Source: JAPORY01 sp965215385
GTDB lineage: Bacteria > Pseudomonadota > Alphaproteobacteria > Rhodobacterales > Rhodobacteraceae
Length of the DNA stretch: 64,000 bases
Reading direction: 5' to 3'
Assembly (NCBI GenBank): GCA_965215385.1
Contig: OZ244059.1
Coordinates: forward strand, 62,001-126,000
Position numbers and translations under genes: made by a program. The notes below the pieces were generated by a model. That model saw only the letters and a list, made by a program, of their open reading frames with translations, was not told the DNA's origin and did not search any database. Position 1 is the stretch's first letter; every line of letters starts with the position of its first letter. Positions 18,996-27,440 of the stretch are shown in pieces.

Positions 18996-19568
18996 TATGT
19001 AAATTGTTGCGACCTTATGTTTAGATCCGCCCCGTTAACCGATTAAGAACTGTCAGAGCACAGTACTCGGCAGTGATGAAGGCTCCATCAAGTTTAATCG
19101 ACGGGTCGTTGCGACCTGGCTCTACGGTAGAATCGCACTTCGGATAATACGGTCCCAATTGGAATTAATCGGTTTCTCCTTAAGACGTTGCCAATTGGCC
19201 TGTCAACCCCAAAATCACAAAACGGTAAAAAAAAATTGAATTCCGGTTGATTTCGAAACCGTATGAGGATGATCCTCGTTGATAAGCGAACCTTTACGAA
19301 ACTGTTGGCGCCGTTATTTCACGCCGATACCTCGTGTGTTGCCGCAATATTTCGGTACGTCAGACTGAAATGGACACTGATTGTCGAACAAGTGGCAAAG
19401 TGCTGTTTACAACTTTTGGAGATAAAGCTGTCGTCTCAAACGTTGATCCCGAACGACTATTTTTGTCGTTCCCCTATGGTTTGAGGAGTTCTTCAAATAA
19501 GGAAGCAAAGCTGTTAGTGACCTATCGGTGCGGGCAAACGAGAGCATTTAGCTGAGAGGGTTGATCAA
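18996..19568. other. Intergenic region upstream of the response-regulator operon
   Basis: About 570 bp without a convincing gene. Small frames at 19,263-19,555 look random. It must contain the promoter for the two-component operon. GAGAGGG at 19,554-19,560 is the ribosome site of the first gene. Confidence 0.4.
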
Positions 19569-19949
19569 TTGGTTAACACGGTGCTGCTGATAGAAGATGA
19601 GCAAAATATCATGGAAGCGATGCGTTTTTTGTTTTCACGGGACGGATGGTCGGTGTACACGCACGGAAAAGGGGTCAACGCTGTTGCAAAGATTTCGCAA
19701 GTCAACCCTGATGTCGTGATCTTGGATATGATGCTGCCGGATTGTTCGGGACTAGAAGTTCTACATCATCTGCGCAACAATAATGGAACCCGCTACTTGC
19801 CGGTATTAATGTTGACGGCTCGCGGGCAGCAACGTGACCGTAATTTAGCGGAGAAGGCCGGTGCCACGCGATTTATGACGAAACCGTTTTCCAATGCTGA
19901 ATTATTGCAGACGGCAAATGATCTTGCCAACTTGGCTGCCGTGCCTTGA
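19569..19949 (+). CDS. Single-domain response regulator
   Basis: The 126-aa protein is a bare receiver domain: acidic pocket LLIEDEQNIM (D10/E11 region), phospho-acceptor Asp in DVVILDMMLPDCSG (about residue 53), Thr in VLMLTARGQ, and Lys in FMTKPFSNAEL. No output domain follows, so it probably acts through protein contacts. The start is TTG 19,569, preceded by GAGAGGG at good spacing. Its stop overlaps the start of the next gene (TTGA), indicating translational coupling within a three-gene operon with the symporter-kinase. Confidence 0.9.
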   Translation: MVNTVLLIEDEQNIMEAMRFLFSRDGWSVYTHGKGVNAVAKISQVNPDVVILDMMLPDCSGLEVLHHLRNNNGTRYLPVLMLTARGQQRDRNLAEKAGATRFMTKPFSNAELLQTANDLANLAAVP

Positions 19950-20251
19950 ATACCGTGCCATCAAAGCCGTCGCTGGAAGCGAGCCGATATCGTCGACAAC
20001 GGGTGGTCGATCGAATTCGTACACTGCCATTTCTGGCCGTGGCACTTTTTTTTGCTCCGCTTTTTTGGTCATCGTCGTATCAGGGCGAGAATGACTTAGG
20101 GACCAATACTATCGCGTTATCGACGGGGCTGATTTATATCTTTGGTGCTTGGTTCTTGGTGATTTTCCTCAGCTTTTGGACCGGCAGAACGTCCAGTCGA
20201 GCTGCAGTAGCGGACGCGTCGACACTTGTGGGTGATCACGAACAGCAGTGA
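19946..20251 (+). CDS. Small two-helix membrane protein between regulator and symporter-kinase
   Basis: This 101-aa protein has two hydrophobic helices (TLPFLAVALFFAPLFWSS at about residues 26-43 and LIYIFGAWFLVIFLSFW at about 62-78) and a basic N-terminus. The start is TTG overlapping the preceding stop. It ends 1 bp before the ATG of the symporter-kinase. Size, topology and position recall small partner subunits of sodium/solute symporters (DUF485/DUF4212-like), but the family assignment is inference from context. Confidence 0.65.
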   Translation: MNTVPSKPSLEASRYRRQRVVDRIRTLPFLAVALFFAPLFWSSSYQGENDLGTNTIALSTGLIYIFGAWFLVIFLSFWTGRTSSRAAVADASTLVGDHEQQ

Positions 20252-20252
20252 G

Positions 20253-22928
20253 ATGCCCTCGCTCGACCTCATCATACTAATTTCAGTCAGTTACGCTCTC
20301 CTGCTTTTTGTCGTTGCGTTTTTGGCAGAGGGGGTTTCGACGACTGGCCGTGGTGCGTGGATTGCTTCCCCTTGGGTCTACACGCTGTCGCTATCGGTAT
20401 ATTGCACCGGTTGGACGCTTTACGGTGCGGTCGGTTATGCGGCGCGATCTGGCTTGGAGTATGTAACTATTTATCTCGGGCCGACTTTGGTAATGATCGG
20501 CTGGTGGTGGATATTGCGGCATCTAGTGATCGTGGGCCGTCGTCAACGCGTCACATCAATCGCTGACTTGATCTCCTCACGATACGGTAAATCCAATATT
20601 CTTGGAATGGTCGTAACGGTGCTATGTGTCGTCAGCGTCACCCCATACATTGCGCTGCAATTGCAATCGATAACGCTATCGCTGTCAGTTTTCTCGGGTG
20701 TCGACGACGGCCTTGACGAACAACAGCATATGACTGCACTTTGGGTTGCAATCGGGCTTGCAGCGTTCACAATTTTATTTGGCACACGCAAATTAGATGC
20801 CAACGAACGCCATCACGGGGTTGTCGTTGCTGTCGCCCTTGAAGCCATCGTTAAACTTGTGGCTTTGTTGGCCGTTGGCGTCTTTGTTGTTTGGGGTATT
20901 GCCGGTGGTATTGGCGAGACCTTAGCGCGTGTCGACAATTCCAAACTCGCTGATTGGCGGCCTGCTACTGGCCGGTGGATTGCGATCACGATGGTTTCAG
21001 CGGCGGCAATCATTTGTCTGCCGCGCATGTTTCAGATGATGGTTGTGGAGAACGAGGATGAAGAACATCTTCGCATAGCCGCTTGGTCCTTTCCGCTTTA
21101 TTTATGTTTAATTAGTCTTTTTGTGATTCCGATTGCAGTCGTTGGCCTAGACGAGCTGCCGCCGGGTTCAAACCCTGATTTGTTTGTTTTGAGTTTGCCG
21201 TTATCGCAGGGTCAGAACGTGCTTGCCGTTATCGCTTTCCTTGGTGGGTTTTCAGCCGCAACTTCGATGGTCATTGTTTCCGCAATTGCGCTCGCAATCA
21301 TGATCTCCAACCATGCCGTGCTTCCGATCTATTTGTCACGCCAAATGGATCGTGCAGTAATTTCTGGCGACGTCCGGCGGATAGTATTGTTTGCGCGTCG
21401 AACCGCAATTGGAGTTATTCTGGGTTTAGGCTATTGTTACTATCGTCTGTCGGGCGGGGGTAGTGCATTAGCCGCAATTGGGCTTATTGCCTTTGTTGGT
21501 ATTGCACAGATTTTTCCCTCCTTGGTCGGCGGCTTATTTTGGCGAGGTGCCACGCGTGCGGGAGCCTTGAGCGGGTTACTCGTTGGGTTTTCAATTTGGG
21601 CTTGGACTTTGCTCCTTCCGGGCATCGGTTTCGACGGATTACTCTCGTTATCAATCCTGAATGACGGACCATGGGGGTTAGAATGGCTCCGCCCGCAAGG
21701 GTTATTCGGACTTTCCGACTTTGATCCGATCACGCACGCGGTGCTGTTGAGCCTGTCATTCAATTCATTCGCATTTATCGCGATATCGCTTGTAACGGTT
21801 CCCAAACCGATGGAGCAGCTTCAGGCTGCACAGTTTGTCGACTTTCCGAGCAACGCGATAAGACAGAAGGATTGGGTTGGCTCAATTTCGAATAGCGCGG
21901 ATCTAATGATGATGTCACAACGTATTCTAGGATCAGATCATGCCCGTGCATTCTTTCTACGCGCGGCGGAACGACAAGGTGATAGGGGAGTTATGCCGAC
22001 GCCGACCCCGTCGTTTATACACGAACTGGAGCGGGAACTAGCGGGTTCCGTAGGTGGCGCTACCGCGCACGCGATGGTTAGACGCACCCTTGACGGGGCT
22101 ATGTTGTCTGTAGACGACTTATTGGCAGTTGCCGACGAGAGCGCAAGAATCATTGAGTATTCGAGTGCATTAGAAGTCAAGTCAGCCGAATTCGCAAAAA
22201 CCGCCGATCAATTGCGGGAAGCCAACGCAAAGCTGACAGAATTATCACGGCAAAAAGATAACTTCTTGAGTCAGATCAGTCACGAGTTGCGCACACCGAT
22301 GACGTCTATTCGAACCTTTTCAGAGATATTGAGAGATGAGAAAAATCTCGATGCTGACGAAAAAAAGCACTACGCAGATATCATCAACGAGGAGTCACTA
22401 CGTTTAACGCGCCTTTTAGATGATTTGCTAAATCTGAGCGTTTTGGAGAGTGGTCAGGTGACACTAAATTTTCGCAACTGTGAGTTGAAGGAAACGCTTG
22501 ATCGCGCTGTCAGAGCGGCGCTGATCGGCCCGCAGCCATCCATTGCAGTGAGGCGATCTTGTGAGCGCGAACGCGTTACTCTGCGTTCCGATCATGATCG
22601 ATTGGCGCAGGTGTTTATCAACATGATTGAGAACGCCCGGAAGTACTGCAACGCGCCCGAACCGGAACTCACCATTCGTGTAGAGCAAACCAAAAGCGGT
22701 TTGTTAATCGAGTTTCACGACAATGGGGGAGGTGTTCCTGATTCGGTGCAGCCAACGATGTTTGAAAAATTCGCACGGGCGAGTACCAGTGAAACCGGGG
22801 GGGCTGGTCTTGGGTTGCCGATCTGTCGCGAGATCATGACCCGATTAGGGGGTGAGATTCGTTATCGACAGCGTAGCACGGGCGGGATATTTCAGATTGT
22901 TCATCCGAAGATGGTCGGGATCGGCTAG
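20253..22928 (+). CDS. Sodium:solute symporter-histidine kinase fusion (CbrA/CrbS-like)
   Basis: This large inner-membrane sensor (891 aa from ATG 20,253; longer in-frame non-ATG starts exist at 20,226/20,232) has an N-terminal SSS-type transporter domain of about 13 helices (to about residue 520; WTLYGAVGYAARSGLEYVTIYLGP, ISNHAVLPIY). A linker and coiled coil follow, then HisKA with the phospho-His in FLSQISHELRTPMTSIRTFS (about 680-699) and HATPase motifs (NMIENARKYCN, FHDNGGGVPDS, GAGLGLPICREI). CbrA and CrbS proteins of this architecture sense or transport small metabolites and control carbon or acetate use. The partner regulator is two genes upstream. Confidence 0.88.
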   Translation: MPSLDLIILISVSYALLLFVVAFLAEGVSTTGRGAWIASPWVYTLSLSVYCTGWTLYGAVGYAARSGLEYVTIYLGPTLVMIGWWWILRHLVIVGRRQRVTSIADLISSRYGKSNILGMVVTVLCVVSVTPYIALQLQSITLSLSVFSGVDDGLDEQQHMTALWVAIGLAAFTILFGTRKLDANERHHGVVVAVALEAIVKLVALLAVGVFVVWGIAGGIGETLARVDNSKLADWRPATGRWIAITMVSAAAIICLPRMFQMMVVENEDEEHLRIAAWSFPLYLCLISLFVIPIAVVGLDELPPGSNPDLFVLSLPLSQGQNVLAVIAFLGGFSAATSMVIVSAIALAIMISNHAVLPIYLSRQMDRAVISGDVRRIVLFARRTAIGVILGLGYCYYRLSGGGSALAAIGLIAFVGIAQIFPSLVGGLFWRGATRAGALSGLLVGFSIWAWTLLLPGIGFDGLLSLSILNDGPWGLEWLRPQGLFGLSDFDPITHAVLLSLSFNSFAFIAISLVTVPKPMEQLQAAQFVDFPSNAIRQKDWVGSISNSADLMMMSQRILGSDHARAFFLRAAERQGDRGVMPTPTPSFIHELERELAGSVGGATAHAMVRRTLDGAMLSVDDLLAVADESARIIEYSSALEVKSAEFAKTADQLREANAKLTELSRQKDNFLSQISHELRTPMTSIRTFSEILRDEKNLDADEKKHYADIINEESLRLTRLLDDLLNLSVLESGQVTLNFRNCELKETLDRAVRAALIGPQPSIAVRRSCERERVTLRSDHDRLAQVFINMIENARKYCNAPEPELTIRVEQTKSGLLIEFHDNGGGVPDSVQPTMFEKFARASTSETGGAGLGLPICREIMTRLGGEIRYRQRSTGGIFQIVHPKMVGIG

Positions 22929-23167
22929 CATTTGCAAAATGTGAGTATCGCGGCGTTTGGAATTCATCTTCGTGACCAGTTGCGCTATACCGCAGGGCCA
23001 CGGCATCGTGGTACGCAAACGGACTGACGGCAAGCTTTTTGCTGAAGTCCGACCTTCTATTCGTGGATTCTGGCTTGCATTTCCGGTTTTGAAAGGCACT
23101 TAACCGGCCGCGCCGGCGTTTGGAGCACGGGTTTCTTGAGATGTTGAAATTGAATTTTTGGGAAATG

Positions 23168-23608
23168 CTACTTTTTATGCCCGGAATCGTAAGCATATTG
23201 AAGCGTTTCACGCATCTTTGTTAGGTCGTATCCAGCACGTTGGGCAGCGGCTAGAGTTTGGGACACTTTGGTGCCCGCGGCGGCTTCTCCAAGAGCCCAG
23301 ATTACAGTGCTGCGAGTTCCTGAGGCACAATAGGCCAAAACAGCACCATTGGCTTGCTCAATTAGCGTTCGTTGTTCATCGACCTTAGCCGGAGTCATGT
23401 TGCTGTAAACGAGGGGCAGCTCAAAAAATTCAATCCCCGCTTTTTCGGCTTCTAGTCGAAGAACTTGGGCCTTTTGCGACGCCGCGACTTCCGCATCCGG
23501 ACGATTGCAAATAATGCGGGTGAAACCTGACGCAACTATGGTTGGTAGGTCTTCAATCCCAATCTGCGGCGCGACGGCATACTTATCATTTATGTATGAA
23601 AAGGTCAT
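23168..23608 (-). CDS. TIGR01244/DUF442-family phosphatase or sulfurtransferase-like protein
   Basis: The 146-aa protein starts MTFSYINDKYAVAPQIG; this ATG is preferred over an upstream TTG that would add 7 residues. It matches the beta-lactamase-hydrolase-like N-domain family: DLPTIVASGFTRIICNRPD, and the dual-specificity-phosphatase-like loop AYCASGTRSTVIWAL with a Cys-x5-Arg active site (about residues 112-118). Proteins of this family occur alone or fused to persulfide dioxygenases (sulfide detoxification). The neighbours give no pathway clue. Confidence 0.82.
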   Translation of the reverse strand: MTFSYINDKYAVAPQIGIEDLPTIVASGFTRIICNRPDAEVAASQKAQVLRLEAEKAGIEFFELPLVYSNMTPAKVDEQRTLIEQANGAVLAYCASGTRSTVIWALGEAAAGTKVSQTLAAAQRAGYDLTKMRETLQYAYDSGHKK

Positions 23609-23727
23609 GATTATAGTCTCGGGTTGCAATGACGGGAAAGAAAAGGCTCGCTGGTGCGGTTCTTACTCTCTTTAGTGCAAACAGTGTCATTGCGGTACGG
23701 CGGTGTGAGGAGAAAGAAGACTCCCTA

Positions 23728-23952
23728 CTATTGTAGGATAATTCCGACAACAACTGTCAGCAAGCCCAAAACCGAAATAACGATTGCTATCAGATTGATT
23801 TTTACGGCGGCTTTTATGCCGGCACGAAACTGGGTTTCATCACTGCGAGCTCGTCGATAGACGTGGATCACACGGACGACAGACCAGAATACGAACCCTA
23901 CTCCGACAATGACAAAGGTACTACCGAACCACAGTAGAAATTCATGAAGCAT
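23728..23952 (-). CDS. Small membrane protein, unknown
   Basis: The 74-aa protein has two hydrophobic helices (LWFGSTFVIVGVGFVFWSV and INLIAIVISVLGLLTVVVGI) joined by a charged loop (HVYRRARSDETQFRAG). The composition is strongly membrane-like, which argues for a real gene. No family is recognised. It stands between the TIGR01244 gene and a decayed toxin-antitoxin pair. Confidence 0.5.
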   Translation of the reverse strand: MLHEFLLWFGSTFVIVGVGFVFWSVVRVIHVYRRARSDETQFRAGIKAAVKINLIAIVISVLGLLTVVVGIILQ

Positions 23953-24124
23953 AGGTTTTTGATCTTTAGGTCGACAATTTGAGAGATTACGCTTTGTTGG
24001 TCGGATAAGTGTGCCGCAGCGTCGGGCCGTTAGTGTATAAAGTACGATGACACTGACAATCCGAATAATACAAGAATTATTTCCTCGGGAATCGAGGCTA
24101 GCTAATTACAGGCAGGAGTCCTAA

Positions 24125-24351
24125 GCGCAAATAAATGTTCATACCGCAAAGACAATACTGTCAGATTTGATTTTGTGCGCAGAAGTTGGTGAAGAGGTGG
24201 TGATTGCACGACGAGGACGACCGGCTGCGAGTTTGGCTCCAGTTAAAAACCGAAGGAACCGACACTTCGGTCGGTTCAGAGATCGGGAAGTGAAGGGGAT
24301 ATCTTGAAACCGTTGGCACCAGAGGAACTTCGTTGCTGGGAAGGCGAGTGA
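24125..24351 (+). pseudogene. Phd/YefM-type antitoxin with lost start codon
   Basis: The frame reads QINVHTAKTILSDLI then EVGEEVVIARRGRPAASLAPV, a clear Phd-family DNA-binding N-terminus, and ends LAPEELRCWEGE. AGGAG at 24,113 is correctly spaced for a start at 24,125, but that codon is GCG, and an in-frame TAA lies just before it. No other ATG, GTG or TTG serves the N-terminus, so the antitoxin is probably not made. Its stop overlaps the toxin start. Confidence 0.65.
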
Positions 24352-24775
24352 CCAGTCCTCTACTTGATACACGGGTGTTTATCGGGTTCGCTAAGGGCGA
24401 CAGCGATCAGATGCCGGACGCAACAGCGAACCTAATAAAAACCGGTCCCGTGATGTGTAGGTGAGTTCGGCGTCGATTCGGGAAATCGCGACGCGATCGT
24501 GGTTGGGCAAACTATTTGGCGTCGACGACATCATAAAATGTCCAAACTATCTATTGTCGGAATTGTCTATGCTGGCACTTCCCATTTCAGTCACACTCGC
24601 GAGCGAAGCGGGTTCCTTTGCGAGTCCGCATCACGATCCATTTGATCGAATGCTAGCGGCGCAGAGTTTGATCGAAAATTTGGGATTGGTCAGCGTCGAC
24701 GACACAGTTGACGTCCCTAGGTGTTCACAGGATTTGGTTGACTTAACCCGTTCAGGAGAGAAAGCCAAAAACTAG
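24348..24775 (+). pseudogene. vapC-like: VapC-type PIN-domain toxin, frameshifted
   Basis: The gene starts GTG 24,348 overlapping the antitoxin stop (GTGA), and reads TSPLLDTRVFIGFAKG with the first PIN Asp. It then hits a stop at 24,462. The downstream frame continues with VSSASIREIATRSWLGKL, LLSELSMLALPISV and HHDPFDRMLAAQSLIE (PIN acidic residues), ending at 24,775. A one-base frame change separates the halves. Functional VapC enzymes are ribonucleases; this copy looks inactive, consistent with the decayed antitoxin. Confidence 0.72.
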
Positions 24776-25080
24776 GAGATGTTATTAGGTATTAGGTGTG
24801 CATGCGCTACGAGAGGCGCGAGTTGACGCCTTTGCCAGCCGTCGTGAGGTTGACAGTGCGTGAATTGCAAATTTGCGTTGGTCGCGGTATCGATTTTTGA
24901 GTAGCGAGAGACAAAATCTTGGTGATTCTAGCTGGTATTCGGTAATTAGACTTGCAGATTTTGTCAGGATAACTATGCATTTGCTTGGTTGACAGCGTAT
25001 GAGGGCCAGTTTTGCTGCCGAAGCTGCCGAACCTTAGAATGTGCTTTGATCGATCCTCGGTGGCTCGCGTCAAAAAATTT
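24776..25080. other. Intergenic, upstream of tRNA-Thr
   Basis: I see no gene here. The stretch should contain the tRNA promoter; it was not resolved. Confidence 0.35.
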
Positions 25081-25156
25081 GCCCCTATAGCTCAACTGGC
25101 AGAGCAACTGATTTGTAATCAGTAGGTTCGTGGTTCAAGTCCGCGTGGGGGCACCA
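25081..25156 (+). tRNA. tRNA-Thr (anticodon TGT)
   Basis: The cloverleaf is clear: acceptor GCCCCTA pairs with TGGGGGC (one G-T pair), D arm GCTCAACTGGCAGAGC, anticodon arm CTGATTTGTAATCAG with TGT in the loop, T arm CGTGGTTCAAGTCCGCG (one mismatch-tolerant pair), discriminator A, and encoded CCA (25,154-25,156). It reads ACA codons. An accessory island starts about 180 bp downstream, a common arrangement for tRNA-targeted integration. I found no second copy of the tRNA 3' end in the window. Confidence 0.95.
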
Positions 25157-25339
25157 AAATCTATCAGCAAATTTTCGAGTCCGGTGCATTAAGGCCGAAA
25201 CTAAACACGCAGAACAATTTCGGTCAAGTAACACCCGCTCCAGGGTTGAGTGTGTCCGGTTTTTTTGGGGTAAATGCGATCAGATTTTGCAGCCATACAA
25301 CGGTAAGCGAAGAGCCCTGTCTCGTTGGAAACACCAGAA

Positions 25340-25902
25340 GATAGCGTCAAGCACAAAAACTGGAAAAATAGCATGGAATTTTCTCGACCAACTTACTTTG
25401 CAGGTAATTTGCCAATCATCCGCCACCCGCAAGATCCAAAGCGTCAGTGCCTGCGAGGCTAGGCCATGAATCTGCACCCCTGGCAACAGCACCAAACGGC
25501 TGTTGGCGATCACTTCACCAAGTTGTGCATCGCGGGCATCCAGCCGATCGCCACATCGCGAGCATGGTGATGCCAACCGGCGGCTTCCGCAACCAATTGA
25601 CCTAAGCGGCCAGGCACCCACGAGACAATCCAGTAATGCCGCCGGCGGCCCGGCGTGCCGGCATCGCCCAACGGATGATGCGTTGCCAGCATCGACCGCG
25701 CGGCAGCGGTTTCTGCCGCCGTCACCGAGACCACTGAAATCGTCCCTGCGTTGGCCAAAGAACCGGCGACAACCCGATCCGGATAATCGCGTTTCGGCGA
25801 CCGCGAGGCCGCCATCACGCGGCCCATCGAACCGGCGGCCGGCAGTTCTAGCTCTAACCGCCGGCAATCTCCGGTAAGGCCAAACGGGCCGAGACAACGC
25901 AA
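25340..25902 (-). pseudogene. DUF4338 / DruA-like protein, decayed
   Basis: On the minus strand the blocks read ATHHPLGDAGTPGRRRHYWI, then VPGRLGQLVAEAAGWHHHARDVAIGW, and after a frame change NSRLVLLPGVQIHGLASQAL and RVADDWQ. The order and spacing match DUF4338 (the NSRFLILPxVRVPNLAS motif is still readable). Frames change at about 25,540. It is truncated after the NSR block at about 25,345 and abuts unrelated sequence. It is the second of three DUF4338 remnants. Confidence 0.6.
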
Positions 25903-26059
25903 AGATCACCACCGTCATTCCTCCAATCTTCGCGTTCACACAACTCTCTCGCAATCGACGGTGCTGCGTGAAGCCCTCCGCATCATTGCGGCATTGTTTC
26001 AGCGGCTTGCGGTCATGCTAACCTTAATACTGAAGAAAGTGACGCGTAAAAATAGTCGG

Positions 26060-27340
26060 AACTCAAGCCTGCCCCGTCCCAGACGGAACCCGATGCCACC
26101 GCCGGCGACAACAAAACGCAGGGCAAAGAACATGGTCAAATAGCCAGACGGCCGCGAATATCAAGACGAAACGCCGCCGCACCAAGCAGACCGTCGATAC
26201 CTGTGACGGTTGCGGTGCGGATCTGTCGGCGATCACGGCGACGGCGCACGAGACGCGGGTTCGGTATGACATTGAGTTCTGGATCATCGAAAATGAGGTC
26301 GTGGCCGAACGCAAGGTCTGTCGGACCTGTCAGGCAACTACGAAAACGAAATTTCCCGAAAATATGACGGACCTCATCCAATAGGGTATCGACCGATAAT
26401 CCGACCTCATAATCCTGTTGGTCCCCCCCTATGTTGTCCTGGCGCCGAGCGACCGAACACGCCTTCGCGATCCTGGCACGCCTGCTTTCTGAAACCACAT
26501 GCTTAGGCTTCATCCAACGATTGCATACCGCCCTCGAACCGTGGGAAAACGCCGCCATCGCTAAGGTATTGCGGCAGCCGGCACTCCACGCCGATAAAAC
26601 CGGCTTCCACGTCGCCGGCAAGACGCAATGGACCGAGGTCGTCACCGATGGCCGGCGGACCGTCAAGATACTGCATCCGAAGCGCGGACGCGAAGCGATG
26701 GCGGACATCGAAATTATCCCCGCCTTCACCGGAACGCTGGTTCACGATTGCTGAGCGCCGTATTTTGCTTATGACCAATGTCCGCATCAACTCTGCGGCA
26801 GCCACTTATTGCGCGAACTCGAGTTCCTCATCGACGCCAACGGCCATGACGGGGCTAAGGAAATGAAAACGTTGCTGCGGGAAACCTGCCATACCATCAA
26901 TCAGAGCAAGACCAAAGTCTTATCCAAAACGGCTCGCTGCCAATTGCCTGCGCACTATCGCGGCATCCTCACGGCCGATGAACTGGAACGAGCAACGCTG
27001 CCGCCACCGCCAAACCGCAAACGCGGACGAATCAAAAAGTTTGACGCTCACAACCGGTATGAGTGCCTCGTCAAATACGTAAACGAAGTGCGACGCTGCA
27101 CTAAGGACACTGATGTTCGCTTCACCAATAATACCGGTGAACAGCAAATCCCGATGGCGAAAGTCAAACCAGAAGTCGTCGGATGCTTCCGCCCGCTCCT
27201 CAAAGTCCGCCAAGCCGATTGACGCATCGCCAGCGACTTGAGTTCCATGGTCGGCCTCGGCTATAATCCACTCGTCGCCATTTAGGCCATTGAGATTGTC
27301 CTCAAAGGCAACGCCGTTGATAAGGTCAACTAACAAAGTG
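26060..27340 (+). pseudogene. tnpC: IS66-family transposase (TnpC), decayed
   Basis: The IS66 domain order is readable. A zinc-finger-like part comes first (TCDGCGADLSAITATAHETR, then KVCRTCQ; about 26,200-26,340). The catalytic region follows: QPALHADKTGFHVAGKTQW, ILHPKRGREAMADIEIIPAF, GTLVHDC (26,576-26,754). After a stop come LLRELEFLIDANGHDG and the terminal TNNTGEQQIPMAKVKPEVVGC with FRPLLKV (to about 27,220), with a possible last piece to about 27,340. Several stops and frame changes inactivate it. The 182-bp MITE at 10.8 kb has IS66-like ends. Confidence 0.8.
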
Positions 27341-27440
27341 AAGACCCCGATTGCTCAAATTAAAGGGCGAGTAGATACCTTCGCAGGGACATTTCAGAGT
27401 CTACAGCAGATAGAATTCTCAGTGTGGCGACGCCAGCAGT

